64,000 bases of DNA from Cryobacterium sp. SO1 (GTDB taxonomy: Bacteria > Actinomycetota > Actinomycetes > Actinomycetales > Microbacteriaceae), in assembly GCF_004210215.2 (NCBI RefSeq), contig NZ_CP067394.1, positions 868,001-932,000 of the forward strand, read 5' to 3'. The notes under the pieces are model-generated. The model saw only the letters and a list, made by a program, of their open reading frames with translations. It was not told where the DNA came from and ran no database searches. Positions within the stretch are counted from its first letter, which is position 1. The number at the start of each line of letters is the position of its first letter. A program made the position numbers and the translations under genes. Positions 27,773 to 35,769 of this stretch are shown here, piece after piece.

Positions 27773-27776
27773 TCAG
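27719..27776. repeat. 29-bp direct repeat
   Basis: Two abutting copies (27719-27747 and 27748-27776) with a single difference (TGACCC against TAACCC). The unit contains CACGTCGAC and CCGAATCAG. The second copy runs into the stop codon of the minus-strand gene at 27773. Confidence 0.9.
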
Positions 27777-28093
27777 GGAGAGTCTTCCTGCGGAGACGTC
27801 TTGCTCGTCCGGTCAGCGGGATTCTCGCCTGCCAAGCGAATGAGCCCCAGTGTGTGGGCCCAGCCGGTCCTTTCCTCTCGTCTCTCCTGGTGCTCGACGA
27901 AGAGTTCATACCCTCGATCACCGCGTTCCTTCTCCGCCCACGTGATCACCTCATGCACGTCGGCGTGGGTGACCTGCCACTCGTCGCTCGATGGCGCGTA
28001 ACCAGCGGAGTACAGCTCCCAGAAGTAGACGCGGTACGCGGGATCGTCTTGCTCCCACGAGATGTCCCGAGGGTCAATCGGCCTGGTTTCCAT
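27773..28093 (-). CDS. Hypothetical protein, 106 residues
   Basis: A small soluble, acidic protein rich in Trp, Tyr and Glu (ISWEQDDPAYRVYFWELY, then WQVTHADVHEVITWAEKE). ATG 28093 is preferred to longer frames because TAGCGT lies seven bases upstream on the minus strand (28101-28106), the leaderless layout seen widely in this window, and because upstream sequence would overlap the divergent SRPBCC promoter. I do not recognise a named family. Confidence 0.65.
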   Translation of the reverse strand: METRPIDPRDISWEQDDPAYRVYFWELYSAGYAPSSDEWQVTHADVHEVITWAEKERGDRGYELFVEHQERREERTGWAHTLGLIRLAGENPADRTSKTSPQEDSP

Positions 28094-28154
28094 AGCGAGC
28101 ACGCTAGTCCGATCACGGGGTGGAGGCCCAACCGCTGCTGATAGGTTGTGCGCC

Positions 28155-28604
28155 ATGTCGGTTTCGTTTGAGTGCGCCACAGTGTCGGTTCTTGCTCCGG
28201 AGCGACTCTTCGATCTCGCACGGGACATCAGCGCTCACACGGATTCCATGTCGGGGTTCCGGGAGACGGCCGTCGGTGGTGTCCGCAGCGGCTTGATCGG
28301 CCTCAACGAGGAGGTCACCTGGCGCGCGTGGCATTTTGGGCTGCCTCTGCGAATGACGAGTCGAATCACCGCGATGAGTTCGCCAGAGAGTTTCTCAGAT
28401 GAGCAGACCCGCGGGCCTTTCCGATTTTTCACCCACGAGCACGAGTTTCGACCGCACGGTGTGGGCACTCTCATGATTGACCGGGTGTCGTTCTCGGCAC
28501 CGCTCGGGTTCCTCGGCCGGGTCGTTGAGCGCGTGGTGCTCGCCAGCTACATGCGGAGACTGATCGAGCAGCGAAACTCGTATCTCCAGGGCATCGCCCG
28601 CTAG
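28155..28604 (+). CDS. SRPBCC-family (START-like) protein
   Basis: A 149-residue protein with the layout of small START-like proteins: N-terminal SFECATVSVLAPERLFDLARD (helix after first strand), then WRAWHFGLPLRMTSRIT and a late F-R-P-H-G-V-G-T-L strand, and a long C-terminal helix ending in YMRRLIEQRN. Such proteins bind hydrophobic ligands; ligand unknown. TAGGTT (28142-28147) ends seven bases before the ATG. Its TAG stop lies inside the palindrome CTAG, which would also serve the convergent transporter gene if that gene's frame is restored. Confidence 0.8.
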   Translation: MSVSFECATVSVLAPERLFDLARDISAHTDSMSGFRETAVGGVRSGLIGLNEEVTWRAWHFGLPLRMTSRITAMSSPESFSDEQTRGPFRFFTHEHEFRPHGVGTLMIDRVSFSAPLGFLGRVVERVVLASYMRRLIEQRNSYLQGIAR

Positions 28605-29571
28605 CTGTCTCGACCATGGTCGTCGAGAACGGCCAGAATGCGATTGAGGTGAGTGCGAGTGTCCGGTGCGCCTTCGGGGCGAGACGGTGCCGTTGCTCGA
28701 GGGACCGGCCCCACGTGGTTCCGGCCAGGATCAGGGCGATACCGACGTAGCCGGCAAGGGCCAGGTTGTCACGAGCGATCGTTACTCCGACAATTGCGGC
28801 CCAGATCGGCTCGGTTCCAAGGAGGAGGCTCACTCTCGATGGCGAGGTGCGCCGCACCGCCCAGGTCTGCACCAGGAACGCGAAGACCGTGCAGGCGAGA
28901 ACGAGGTACAGGAACAAACCCGCGCGTGCCGGGTCGAGCTCGGCAACAAAGTGCGGGATCGAGTCGCCGTAGAACAGCGAGAGAGCAGAGAAGAACACCG
29001 CGCAGGTGGCCAATTGCACCGTGGTGAGGTGAAGCGAATCCATCGGCTTGTTACCGGTGAGTGCGAACATCGAGGTGACGTGGATGGCGCGAATGATCGC
29101 GGCGACGAGGACGAGCAGGTCGCCGAGGCTCGTTGTGTGGAATACGCCGTTACTGGCGAGCAAGGCGACTCCACCGATCGCGATCATGGCGGCAAGGACG
29201 AACCTCCCGGGCAGCCGGCGACCGGAAACCGCGGAATCCAGAATCGGGGTGAACACGATCGTTAGGCTGATGATGAGTCCGGCATTCGTGGCCGACGTGT
29301 TGGCTATCCCGAAGGTTTCGAACGCGAACACGGCGGCCAGGACCATCCCGAGCAGCACACCCATGCGCCATTCCGCTGCGGTGATCCGGTTGCGCCGAGC
29401 GGCCACGATCGCCGCCATGATGGCCGCGGCGAGCAGCATCCGCAGCGCAAGCAGTGCCACCACGGACTCCGGCCTCACGAGTTCTTTGGCCACGAGATAG
29501 GTCGACCCCCACGAGGCGGCGACCAGGAGCAGAAGCAGATCGATGTGGAATCGGCGGAGGAGAGCAGGCAT
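28471..29571 (-). CDS. EamA/DMT-family transporter with probable frameshift near its 3' end
   Basis: A ten-helix DMT-superfamily exporter: FHIDLLLLLVAASWGSTYL at the start and AILAGTTWGRS-like end of helix 10 (seen as ALILAGTTWGRSL). As written the frame runs 366 residues to 28471, with an odd basic tail antisense to the SRPBCC gene over 134 bp. If one extra G is added to the run at 28676-28679 (C on the coding strand), the frame reads ...RHRLAPEGAPDTRTHLNRI and stops at 28601-28603, sharing CTAG with the SRPBCC stop and giving 323 residues, the usual DMT size. I think that shorter form is the ancestral product. Divergent LysR gene 72 bp away probably regulates it. Confidence 0.72.
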   Translation of the reverse strand: MPALLRRFHIDLLLLLVAASWGSTYLVAKELVRPESVVALLALRMLLAAAIMAAIVAARRNRITAAEWRMGVLLGMVLAAVFAFETFGIANTSATNAGLIISLTIVFTPILDSAVSGRRLPGRFVLAAMIAIGGVALLASNGVFHTTSLGDLLVLVAAIIRAIHVTSMFALTGNKPMDSLHLTTVQLATCAVFFSALSLFYGDSIPHFVAELDPARAGLFLYLVLACTVFAFLVQTWAVRRTSPSRVSLLLGTEPIWAAIVGVTIARDNLALAGYVGIALILAGTTWGRSLEQRHRLAPKAHRTLALTSIAFWPFSTTMVETASGRCPGDTSFAARSVSACSWRAPRAQRPGRGTRAVPRTTPGQS

Positions 29572-29611
29572 TCCACCATCGTCTGGTTCCCTGTCACGTA
29601 AGACAAGAGAG

Positions 29612-29643
29612 AAGTTCGCTGTGGGATGCTTTAGTTTGAACTT
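29612..29643. promoter_or_regulatory. LysR/DMT divergent control region with -10 and inverted AAGTTC/GAACTT
   Basis: AAGTTC (29612-29617) and GAACTT (29638-29643) form a 6-bp inverted repeat with a 20-base spacer, a possible binding site. TAGTTT (29632-29637) ends six bases before the LysR ATG and is a likely -10 of a leaderless transcript, so the regulator could repress itself. Confidence 0.35.
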
Positions 29644-30546
29644 ATGGAAATGGGTCAGCTTCGCGCCTTGAGAGAGTTGGGTGACCGCGGCAGCATCGCG
29701 GCCGTCGCAGCGGCGCTGTACGTCACGCCATCGTCGATCTCTCAACAGATCAGCGCCCTGCAGCGGCATTCCGCCGTCCCGTTGACGTACAAAGACGGGC
29801 GGCGCACCGCGCTTACCGAGGCCGGGCGCGCCCTGGCACTGGCGGCGATCGACGTGGAGGTGGCGCTCGAGCGCGCCCGACAGGCGGTGGAGTCTTTTCA
29901 GGGCGATCCAGGGGGCATCGTGTCGGTCGTGGCCTTCCATAGCGCGGGCCTGGCCATTTTCGGTCCGCTGCTGGCCGCGTGCGCGAGTCCGGAGTGGCCC
30001 GACGTCCGGCTGAGCGATTTTGACGTGGCTCAAGAAGATTTCCCCCTCCTCACGGCCGATCACGATCTGGTCCTCGCACACCGGCTGGTCGGTAGCCCGT
30101 CGTGGCCGGGGTCGGTGCGGGTGGAACCGATCCTGTTCGAGCCCCTGGATATCGCTGTCCGACGCGATCACCCACTCGCGACCAAGGCTGCGATCGAACC
30201 GGCGGATCTGCTCGACGAGGCGTGGGTCGCCGTGCATGAAGGCTTCCCGCTTGAGCAGGCCCTCTCCGTGATCGCGGCAATCGGGGGGAGCGAGGCACGC
30301 GCCCTGCACCGGATCAACGAGTTCTCCGTTGCCGCGTCGGTTGTCGAAGCGAGCGGTTGTGTCGCTCTGATGCCCCGGTACACGACCGACTCGCGAGAGC
30401 ATCCGGGGCTGGTCCTTCGTCCGCTCGCGCACCAAGGCCTGGGGCGGTACATCGACTGTCTGGCTCGACCAGAGACTCTGGAGCGGTCCAACGCGAAGGC
30501 AGTCCTGTCGCAGATCCGGGCCATTGCCGGAACTCTTGTTCGCTGA
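29644..30546 (+). CDS. LysR-family transcriptional regulator
   Basis: A 300-residue regulator: an N-terminal winged helix-turn-helix (about residues 1-60; LRALRELGDRGSIAAVAAAL and TPSSISQQISALQR) followed by a linker helix and an effector-binding domain of the periplasmic-binding fold (about 90-290). It is divergently placed with the DMT exporter gene with 72 bp between starts, the usual arrangement of a LysR regulator and its target. The effector is probably the exporter's substrate, which is not predictable. Confidence 0.92.
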   Translation: MEMGQLRALRELGDRGSIAAVAAALYVTPSSISQQISALQRHSAVPLTYKDGRRTALTEAGRALALAAIDVEVALERARQAVESFQGDPGGIVSVVAFHSAGLAIFGPLLAACASPEWPDVRLSDFDVAQEDFPLLTADHDLVLAHRLVGSPSWPGSVRVEPILFEPLDIAVRRDHPLATKAAIEPADLLDEAWVAVHEGFPLEQALSVIAAIGGSEARALHRINEFSVAASVVEASGCVALMPRYTTDSREHPGLVLRPLAHQGLGRYIDCLARPETLERSNAKAVLSQIRAIAGTLVR

Positions 30547-30637
30547 CCGCTGAAGGACGCCAGGAATCAGGCGTCGAGGCACTGCAGCCCTGAGCGGATA
30601 CTGTGTCCTGTACGTGTGATTCCTGAGGGGGGACCGA

Positions 30638-31090
30638 ATGATTCGTCGGCAAGTGAGTCTTGTTTCGTTGGCGGTGGCTGGAGTGCTGGCGTTGTCGGGG
30701 TGCGTGGCGGGTGCCCAACCTGGCCCAACCGCGACGCCGGCAGCTGCGGAGTCTACGACCGACACGGCTACGTGCACCGGTTTCAATGACGTTGCGACGA
30801 TCACCGCGAACGCCGATGCCGGCCTTCGCGACGGGCGGATGGCGACGCAAGAGCAGCAGGGCTGGTACCGACTGGCTACGCGCGTATTGGATGGCGTGCC
30901 GACCCGCGGCGAGGGTGAGGTCAGCCGCGCAACTGCCGCGCTGAAGGACGTTGCGCCGGCGGTCGACCTCGGTGCCATGGGAACGACCGCAATCGGTTCC
31001 GCGGAATGGGACAGTGCCGTGCGGGAGCTGTCCGATGCCTGCGCTGCGGCGGGCGTCGAGATGGCCATTGAGATGTACACCGGCGGATGA
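30638..31090 (+). CDS. Putative secreted lipoprotein, 150 residues
   Basis: The N-terminus MIRRQVSLVSLAVAG leads into a lipobox LALSGC (Cys22 is the lipidation site). The mature part starts with a Pro/Thr/Ala-rich linker, then a small helical domain with two cysteines (CTGFNDV and SDACAAAG) that may pair. GGGGGA just before the ATG is the likely ribosome binding site. No family recognised. Confidence 0.75.
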   Translation: MIRRQVSLVSLAVAGVLALSGCVAGAQPGPTATPAAAESTTDTATCTGFNDVATITANADAGLRDGRMATQEQQGWYRLATRVLDGVPTRGEGEVSRATAALKDVAPAVDLGAMGTTAIGSAEWDSAVRELSDACAAAGVEMAIEMYTGG

Positions 31091-31131
31091 TCTGACTCCG
31101 GCGATCGTCGCCGTCGGCGAAAAGTAGCGCT

Positions 31132-31791
31132 TTACGCCCGGTGGGGCGGTCGTTCCGCGGCTCGGATGGAGAGGCCGCGTGATCGGCTGGCAGTCCAGAC
31201 GAGGGCGCCGGCGGCGATGATCGCTGCGAGCAGCCCGACGATGTGGACTATGAGCGAGGCGATCCCGCGTTCGGGGAGCAGGAACCCGTACGGGACCCAG
31301 CCGTCGGTCACGCCGCGGATCAGCACCGTGGTCAGCCACAGGACCGGGTAGGGGAGCAGCATCCAGAGCCGTCGCCAGGGCAAGCGCGGACGGTCGCCGA
31401 CGAGCAGCCAGTCGAGTGCGACGAGGAGCGGGAAGACGATGTGCAGGAGCGCACTGACCCAGGGCGGTGCGGACCCGGTTCCCGGGACCAGAAGGTTGTA
31501 GATGACTGCGACGACGAGAAAATAGGCCGTGGCGATTCCCCGCACAAAGGTAAGCGAGGGCGGGACGGGTCGGCCGAGAACGGCCAGTGTCCCGGTCGCG
31601 ATCAGTACCAGGCTCGTCAGCAGACTCGTCTGATTGGTGAAGTATCCGAAGTAGTCGAACGGGTTGCCGTCTCCGACGGCGATGCGCACGGCGTAGAAGT
31701 AGACAAGAACCGCCGTGATCACCACGCCGCTGCCTGCCCGCCCGACCGCGACCGCAACCGCCCTCGGGCGAAGCGCTTCGTCAGGGATCAC
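31132..31791 (-). CDS. Pr6Pr-family integral membrane protein
   Basis: A 219-residue protein with six predicted transmembrane helices and the conserved FGYFTNQTSLL motif between helices 1 and 2, typical of Pr6Pr (FAR-17a/AIG1-like) membrane proteins. The usual function is unknown in bacteria. GTG start; TAGGCT on the minus strand (31799-31804) lies seven bases upstream. It converges on the lipoprotein gene with a 41-bp gap. Confidence 0.85.
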   Translation of the reverse strand: MIPDEALRPRAVAVAVGRAGSGVVITAVLVYFYAVRIAVGDGNPFDYFGYFTNQTSLLTSLVLIATGTLAVLGRPVPPSLTFVRGIATAYFLVVAVIYNLLVPGTGSAPPWVSALLHIVFPLLVALDWLLVGDRPRLPWRRLWMLLPYPVLWLTTVLIRGVTDGWVPYGFLLPERGIASLIVHIVGLLAAIIAAGALVWTASRSRGLSIRAAERPPHRA

Positions 31792-31845
31792 AAGCGACAG
31801 CCTAACGAGGCCGGTCCGGACAAGATTGACCGACCCACCTGCACG

Positions 31846-32412
31846 TCAGAGCCCGAACCAGGGCAGGCACGGCGCCAAACCAGTGACGTCCACTCGCATT
31901 CGGTCCGTGCCGAACCAGTCGTCCCGGGTGAGGCGGAGACGATCCGAGATGAGGACCTGACCGTCTCTGACGTCGCGAGAGATGCCGTCGTGACGGTAGC
32001 CGAGCCGTCGGGAGACGCCCTGCGAACCCGCGTTGTCCCGGAACACGTCGGTGAGGGCGGTTTGCGCCCTCAGCCAGGATTCCGTCTTGACCTCTCGCCG
32101 GGTGGAGAACTCGCGCCCGCGAAGGGCGACCATGCCCACCGGCTGGCCGTCGGAGAAAAGACCCAACTCCAGCGCCCACGCTTCGGAGGACCACTCGCTG
32201 CGCCGACTCCAGTGCTGCTGCACCACGTGCATAGCTGTCTGCTGCGGGGTGCCCTCCGTCCACGGGGTGAGGTAGGGCCGTTCGCCCGGGTGATGCACGC
32301 CGGCCGCGGCCAGGCCGCCCATGGCCGCCAGCTCGTCGCGGGTGGGGTAGCGAAGAACGAGTCGGCTGGTCGTCAGCCGCAGATGAAGGAGAGGCCAGAG
32401 GTCAGCGGGCAT
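31846..32412 (-). pseudogene. GNAT acetyltransferase with an in-frame deletion of the acetyl-CoA site
   Basis: A 188-residue frame clearly derived from a GNAT N-acetyltransferase: LRLTTSRLVLRYPTRDELA at the start, WALELGLFSDGQPVGMVALRGREF in the middle, FRDNAGSQGVSRRLGY and ISDRLRLTRDDW at the end. Between KTESWL and FRDNAGS only about nine residues remain where the family has about 33, and the missing part is motif A (Q/R-x2-G-x-G/A) that holds the acetyl-CoA pyrophosphate. The protein is predicted inactive, although the frame is intact and may still be expressed. It follows the SDR gene by three bases. Confidence 0.75.
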
Positions 32413-32415
32413 GAT

Positions 32416-33192
32416 CTAACGGCCTCCCGCTATGTCCAGGATGCTTCCCGTGCAGTAGCTTGCGTCGTCGCCGAGCAGCCAGATGATCGCGGCGGCGACT
32501 TCAGCGGGGCGGCCGGCCCGCTGCATCGGGATGGTGTGGGCCAGGTCCTTCGCGCGGTCCGGGCGACCGTTTCGGCCGTGCAACTCCGTGTCGATGATCC
32601 CGGGCCGAACGACGTTGACCCGAATGCCCTCGTCGGCCACCTCACGCGACAGGCCGAGACCGAGAGTGTCGATGGCTCTTTTGGACGCGGCGTAGTCCAC
32701 GTACTCACCAGGGGCACCGAGCCGACTGGCTGCTGAGGAGACCAGGACGATGCCGCCGCCGGAACCGCCGTGGCGGGTGGACATCCGCCGTACCGCGTGC
32801 CCGCAGGCCAACAAAGGGCCCGCCACGTTGACCGCGAGTATCTCTGCAATGCGCGTGGCGGTGAGCTCATCGACTCTGGACTGTGCGGCTGCGATTCCGG
32901 CATTGGCGACGAACGCCGTGACCGTGCCGAGGTGGTCTGCGGCGTCGAACATCGCCGCGATGTCGGTCTCGTTGGCCATGTCTGCGCGCACGGTGGAGGC
33001 GAGACCCCCTGCGGCGTGAATGGTCTGGACGACGCCGACGGCTGCTTGCTCATCGTGCTGATAGCTCAAGAGCACCGACCAGCCGGCGTGGGCGGCGGCA
33101 ATCGCGGTGGCCGCTCCGATTCCTCGGCTTCCGCCGGTGATGACTGCCACACCGCGTGCTCCTGGTTCTGTGTCTATCCCGCCAGAGTTCAT
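32416..33192 (-). CDS. Short-chain dehydrogenase/reductase
   Basis: A 258-residue classical SDR: cofactor motif TGGSRGIG near residue 19, NAGIA near 96, catalytic Ser in VLVSSAAS and the Y-x3-K pair in YVDYAASK, then PGIIDT. NADP(H) or NAD(H) use is not certain. Resembles 3-oxoacyl reductase or glucose dehydrogenase-type SDRs of unknown substrate. CATACT on the minus strand ends six bases before the ATG. The GNAT remnant lies three bases downstream in the same operon. Confidence 0.9.
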   Translation of the reverse strand: MNSGGIDTEPGARGVAVITGGSRGIGAATAIAAAHAGWSVLLSYQHDEQAAVGVVQTIHAAGGLASTVRADMANETDIAAMFDAADHLGTVTAFVANAGIAAAQSRVDELTATRIAEILAVNVAGPLLACGHAVRRMSTRHGGSGGGIVLVSSAASRLGAPGEYVDYAASKRAIDTLGLGLSREVADEGIRVNVVRPGIIDTELHGRNGRPDRAKDLAHTIPMQRAGRPAEVAAAIIWLLGDDASYCTGSILDIAGGR

Positions 33193-33233
33193 CCCGCCAG
33201 TATGCGCGCTCGCCGGATGCTCACAGCACGAAG

Positions 33234-33641
33234 TCAGTCGATGACGGCGGCGACGGCTTCGATCTCGACGAGCTGATCCGGGTAGCCCAACACGGTGACG
33301 CCCATCAGCGTGCTCGGCGCGTCATGGTCGCCGAAGGCTGCGCGCACAACCGTCCAGGCGGCAACGAGGTCGCTCTGATCGGACGTTGCCACGAGAACCC
33401 GGGTGCTCACAACGTCGGCGAGTCCGGCTCCCGCCGCCCCGAGGGCGACAACGAGATTCTCCATCGCCTTGCCGGCCTGCGCGGCATAGTCTCCTGCGCC
33501 GGCGATGCTGCCGTCCAGGTTCAACGGGCAGGCGCCGGCACAGAAGATCAGACGCGCCTCCGCCGGAGCCGTGGCGGCGTACGCGTACTCTGCCACGTCG
33601 GCGAGGTCAGCTGAGCGGATGAGGGAAACGGTGTGAGACAT
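33234..33641 (-). CDS. RidA/YjgF-family protein without the catalytic arginine
   Basis: A 135-residue protein with the RidA fold: SLIRSADLADVAEYAYA, LIFCAGACPLN, then VLVATSDQSDLVAAW and a C-terminal VEIEAVAAV. The arginine that RidA imine deaminases need (in P-x-R-S/T) is absent; the equivalent stretch reads APSTLMGVTVLGYP. It therefore belongs to a different Rid subgroup and enamine deaminase activity is not expected. Start at 33641 is preferred to a frame 24 bases longer because TACGTT lies six bases before it on the minus strand (33648-33653). Confidence 0.82.
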   Translation of the reverse strand: MSHTVSLIRSADLADVAEYAYAATAPAEARLIFCAGACPLNLDGSIAGAGDYAAQAGKAMENLVVALGAAGAGLADVVSTRVLVATSDQSDLVAAWTVVRAAFGDHDAPSTLMGVTVLGYPDQLVEIEAVAAVID

Positions 33642-33763
33642 GCAGCAAACGTAGCGAAGGCGCATCCGGAATCGGCACCAGCATTAGGAATACGGAACTT
33701 TGGAAGGACGCAGCACCGGATATGTGCCTTTTTTGCGCACCAAGGACGTGTAAACGTGCGCGG

Positions 33764-34594
33764 TTAGCGCAGCTCGCGCCACCAGATGGCGCGCTTGACC
33801 CGTTGTACTACCGTCGTGGCCGGTGATTCGTTGTAACTGTGCGCCAGTTCCTGGCCGGTCAGCTTGTGAATCGCGGCCATGATTTCGTCGGTGGCCTTGC
33901 GCCGGGCACGGCCGGAGTCTGCGGTGCCGTGCACGCTCACGTCGATCGGTTCACCGAATTTCACGCTGATGCGGCGGATGCGCGGCATCTTCGAACCCAC
34001 CGGCATGATTTCCTGGGTGCCGATGAGGCCCACCGGCACCACCACGGCGCCGGTGGTGAGGGCCAGCCAGGCCACGCCGGTGCGGCCGCGGTAGAGCCGG
34101 CCGTCGAGCGAGCGGGTGCCCTCGGGGTAGATCGCGAACGCGCCGTCCACGTCGAGAACCTCCTTGCCGGCGTCGAGGGCCACCTGGGCGGCCTGGCCGG
34201 CGCCGCGTTCCACGCCGATGGCGCCGATCGAGGTGAAGAACTGACGCGACACCCAGCCCTTGAAGCCGGTGCCGGTGAAGTAGGTGGACTTGGCCAGGAA
34301 CTGCACCCGGCGCGGCGCGGTGAGCGGGATGACGATGCTGTCGATGAATGACAGGTGGTTGCTGGCCAGGATCACCCGGCCGTCTCGGGGGATGTTCTCC
34401 TTGCCGGTGATGCGCGGCCGGAAGACCAGGCGCGCGATGGGCGCCATGATGCCGTAGCCGAGGAAGTAGACGAACCCGGGGCGCTTGGGCTTGGTGGGCG
34501 TCTCGACGATCTCGTCGGCAGCGGGCACTTGTTCGACGGGGGCGTCCGGCGCGGTTTCGGGCTCGCCTGCTGGGTCGTGCTTGGCTCCGGTCAC
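33764..34594 (-). CDS. 1-acyl-sn-glycerol-3-phosphate acyltransferase (PlsC-like)
   Basis: A 276-residue membrane-associated enzyme that acylates lysophosphatidate to phosphatidate in phospholipid synthesis. Catalytic box NHLSFID (N-H-x4-D) and substrate-binding YPEGTRS are present. A disordered acidic/proline N-terminus of about 38 residues precedes the domain. GTG start; TAGGGT (34601-34606, minus strand) lies six bases upstream, suggesting a leaderless mRNA. Divergent from dxr across 67 bp. Confidence 0.9.
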   Translation of the reverse strand: MTGAKHDPAGEPETAPDAPVEQVPAADEIVETPTKPKRPGFVYFLGYGIMAPIARLVFRPRITGKENIPRDGRVILASNHLSFIDSIVIPLTAPRRVQFLAKSTYFTGTGFKGWVSRQFFTSIGAIGVERGAGQAAQVALDAGKEVLDVDGAFAIYPEGTRSLDGRLYRGRTGVAWLALTTGAVVVPVGLIGTQEIMPVGSKMPRIRRISVKFGEPIDVSVHGTADSGRARRKATDEIMAAIHKLTGQELAHSYNESPATTVVQRVKRAIWWRELR

Positions 34595-34649
34595 TCAACG
34601 ACCCTACAGCGCGGGTCAGTCGCAGCCAGGCATATATCCGCGGTGCGCC

Positions 34650-34655
34650 TAGCAT
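34650..34655 (+). promoter_or_regulatory. -10 element of dxr (leaderless)
   Basis: TAGCAT ends six bases before the GTG start of dxr, so the transcript should begin at the start codon. Confidence 0.5.
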
Positions 34656-34661
34656 GGGCTC

Positions 34662-35750
34662 GTGCAGCGAATCATCATTCTCGGGTCAACGGGCTCGATC
34701 GGTACCCAGGCGCTCGACGTCATCAAAGCCAACCCCACCCGGTTCGAGGTGGTCGGCCTCTCCGCCGGCAGCAACCGCGAACTCCTGGCCGAACAGGCCG
34801 CCGCTTTCAACGTCGACGACACCGCCGTCGGCGCTGCCGAGGCCGAGCAGCTGGTACGGGATGTCGACGCCGACGTGGTGCTCAACGGCATCACCGGCTC
34901 CGTGGGGCTGGGCCCGACCCTGGCCGCGCTCAGGGCCGGCCGTACCCTGGCGCTGGCCAACAAGGAGTCCCTGATCGTCGGTGGCGACCTGGTCAGGGCG
35001 CTCGCCGCGCCCGGCCAGATCGTGCCGGTCGACTCCGAGCACTCCGCCATCGCCCAGGCCCTGCGCTCCGGCACCGCCGACGAGGTGCGCCGACTGGTGC
35101 TCACCGCATCCGGCGGCCCGTTCCGCGGCCGTAGCCGTGCCGAGCTGGCCGATGTGACCCCCCGGGAGGCGCTCGCGCACCCCACCTGGGACATGGGCCT
35201 GGTCATCACCACCAACTCGGCGACCCTGGTGAACAAGGGACTCGAGATCATCGAGGCGCACCTGCTCTTCGACGTACCGTACGAGAGCATCGACGTGGTC
35301 GTGCACCCGCAGTCGCTCATCCACTCGATGGTCGAGTTCATCGACGGGTCCACCATCGCCCAGGCGTCGCCGCCGAACATGCGCCTGCCCATCTCGCTGG
35401 GCCTTGACTGGCCGAACCGGGTCGCCGCCGTCGGCGTGCCGATCGACTGGACCACCCCGCACACCTGGACCTTTGAACCGCTCGACGATGAGGCCTTCCC
35501 CGCCGTGGAACTGGCCAAACAGGTGGGCCGGGCCGGCGCCACCTACCCGGCGGTGTTCAACGCCTCCAACGAGCAGGCGGTCCTGGCCTTCCATGCCGGC
35601 CGGATCGGGTACCTCGACATCGTCGATACGGTGCACCGGGTGGTGGACGCCCATGAGACGCAGGGCGAGCTGACCCTCGAGACGCTGGCCGAGGCTGAGC
35701 GCTGGGCCCGGGCCGCCGCCGACACCATCATCGACGCGATCGCCCGCTGA
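34662..35750 (+). CDS. dxr: 1-deoxy-D-xylulose-5-phosphate reductoisomerase
   Basis: A 362-residue NADPH-dependent enzyme making 2-C-methyl-D-erythritol 4-phosphate, the committed step of the MEP isoprenoid route. N-terminal NADPH motif [14 protein letters not shown] (about residues 7-20), metal/substrate motif [13 protein letters not shown] near 124, SGGPFRG, HPTWDMG and [12 protein letters not shown] are all intact. In many actinobacteria dxr is followed by rseP and ispG; here a 5-kb minus-strand block intervenes. No ribosome binding site; a -10 element lies six bases upstream. Confidence 0.97.
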   Translation: MQRIIILGSTGSIGTQALDVIKANPTRFEVVGLSAGSNRELLAEQAAAFNVDDTAVGAAEAEQLVRDVDADVVLNGITGSVGLGPTLAALRAGRTLALANKESLIVGGDLVRALAAPGQIVPVDSEHSAIAQALRSGTADEVRRLVLTASGGPFRGRSRAELADVTPREALAHPTWDMGLVITTNSATLVNKGLEIIEAHLLFDVPYESIDVVVHPQSLIHSMVEFIDGSTIAQASPPNMRLPISLGLDWPNRVAAVGVPIDWTTPHTWTFEPLDDEAFPAVELAKQVGRAGATYPAVFNASNEQAVLAFHAGRIGYLDIVDTVHRVVDAHETQGELTLETLAEAERWARAAADTIIDAIAR

Positions 35751-35769
35751 CCGGCGCCTGTCCCTTCGG

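Noticed and set aside
26038..27776. Palindrome and direct repeats as a possible CRISPR array
   Set aside because: Only single palindromes and a two-copy direct repeat without spacers; no cas genes in the window.
28062..28154. N-terminal extension of the SRPBCC protein from an upstream ATG at 28062
   Set aside because: It would overlap the divergent hypothetical gene's start and promoter; the -10/ATG spacing supports ATG 28155.
33700..33763. TTTTTT-containing stretch as an intrinsic terminator
   Set aside because: There is a T-run (33728-33734) but no stable GC stem immediately before it on either strand.
35404..35673. Alternative-frame small open frames inside dxr
   Set aside because: They lie wholly within an intact conserved enzyme and have biased, Pro/Arg-rich composition.
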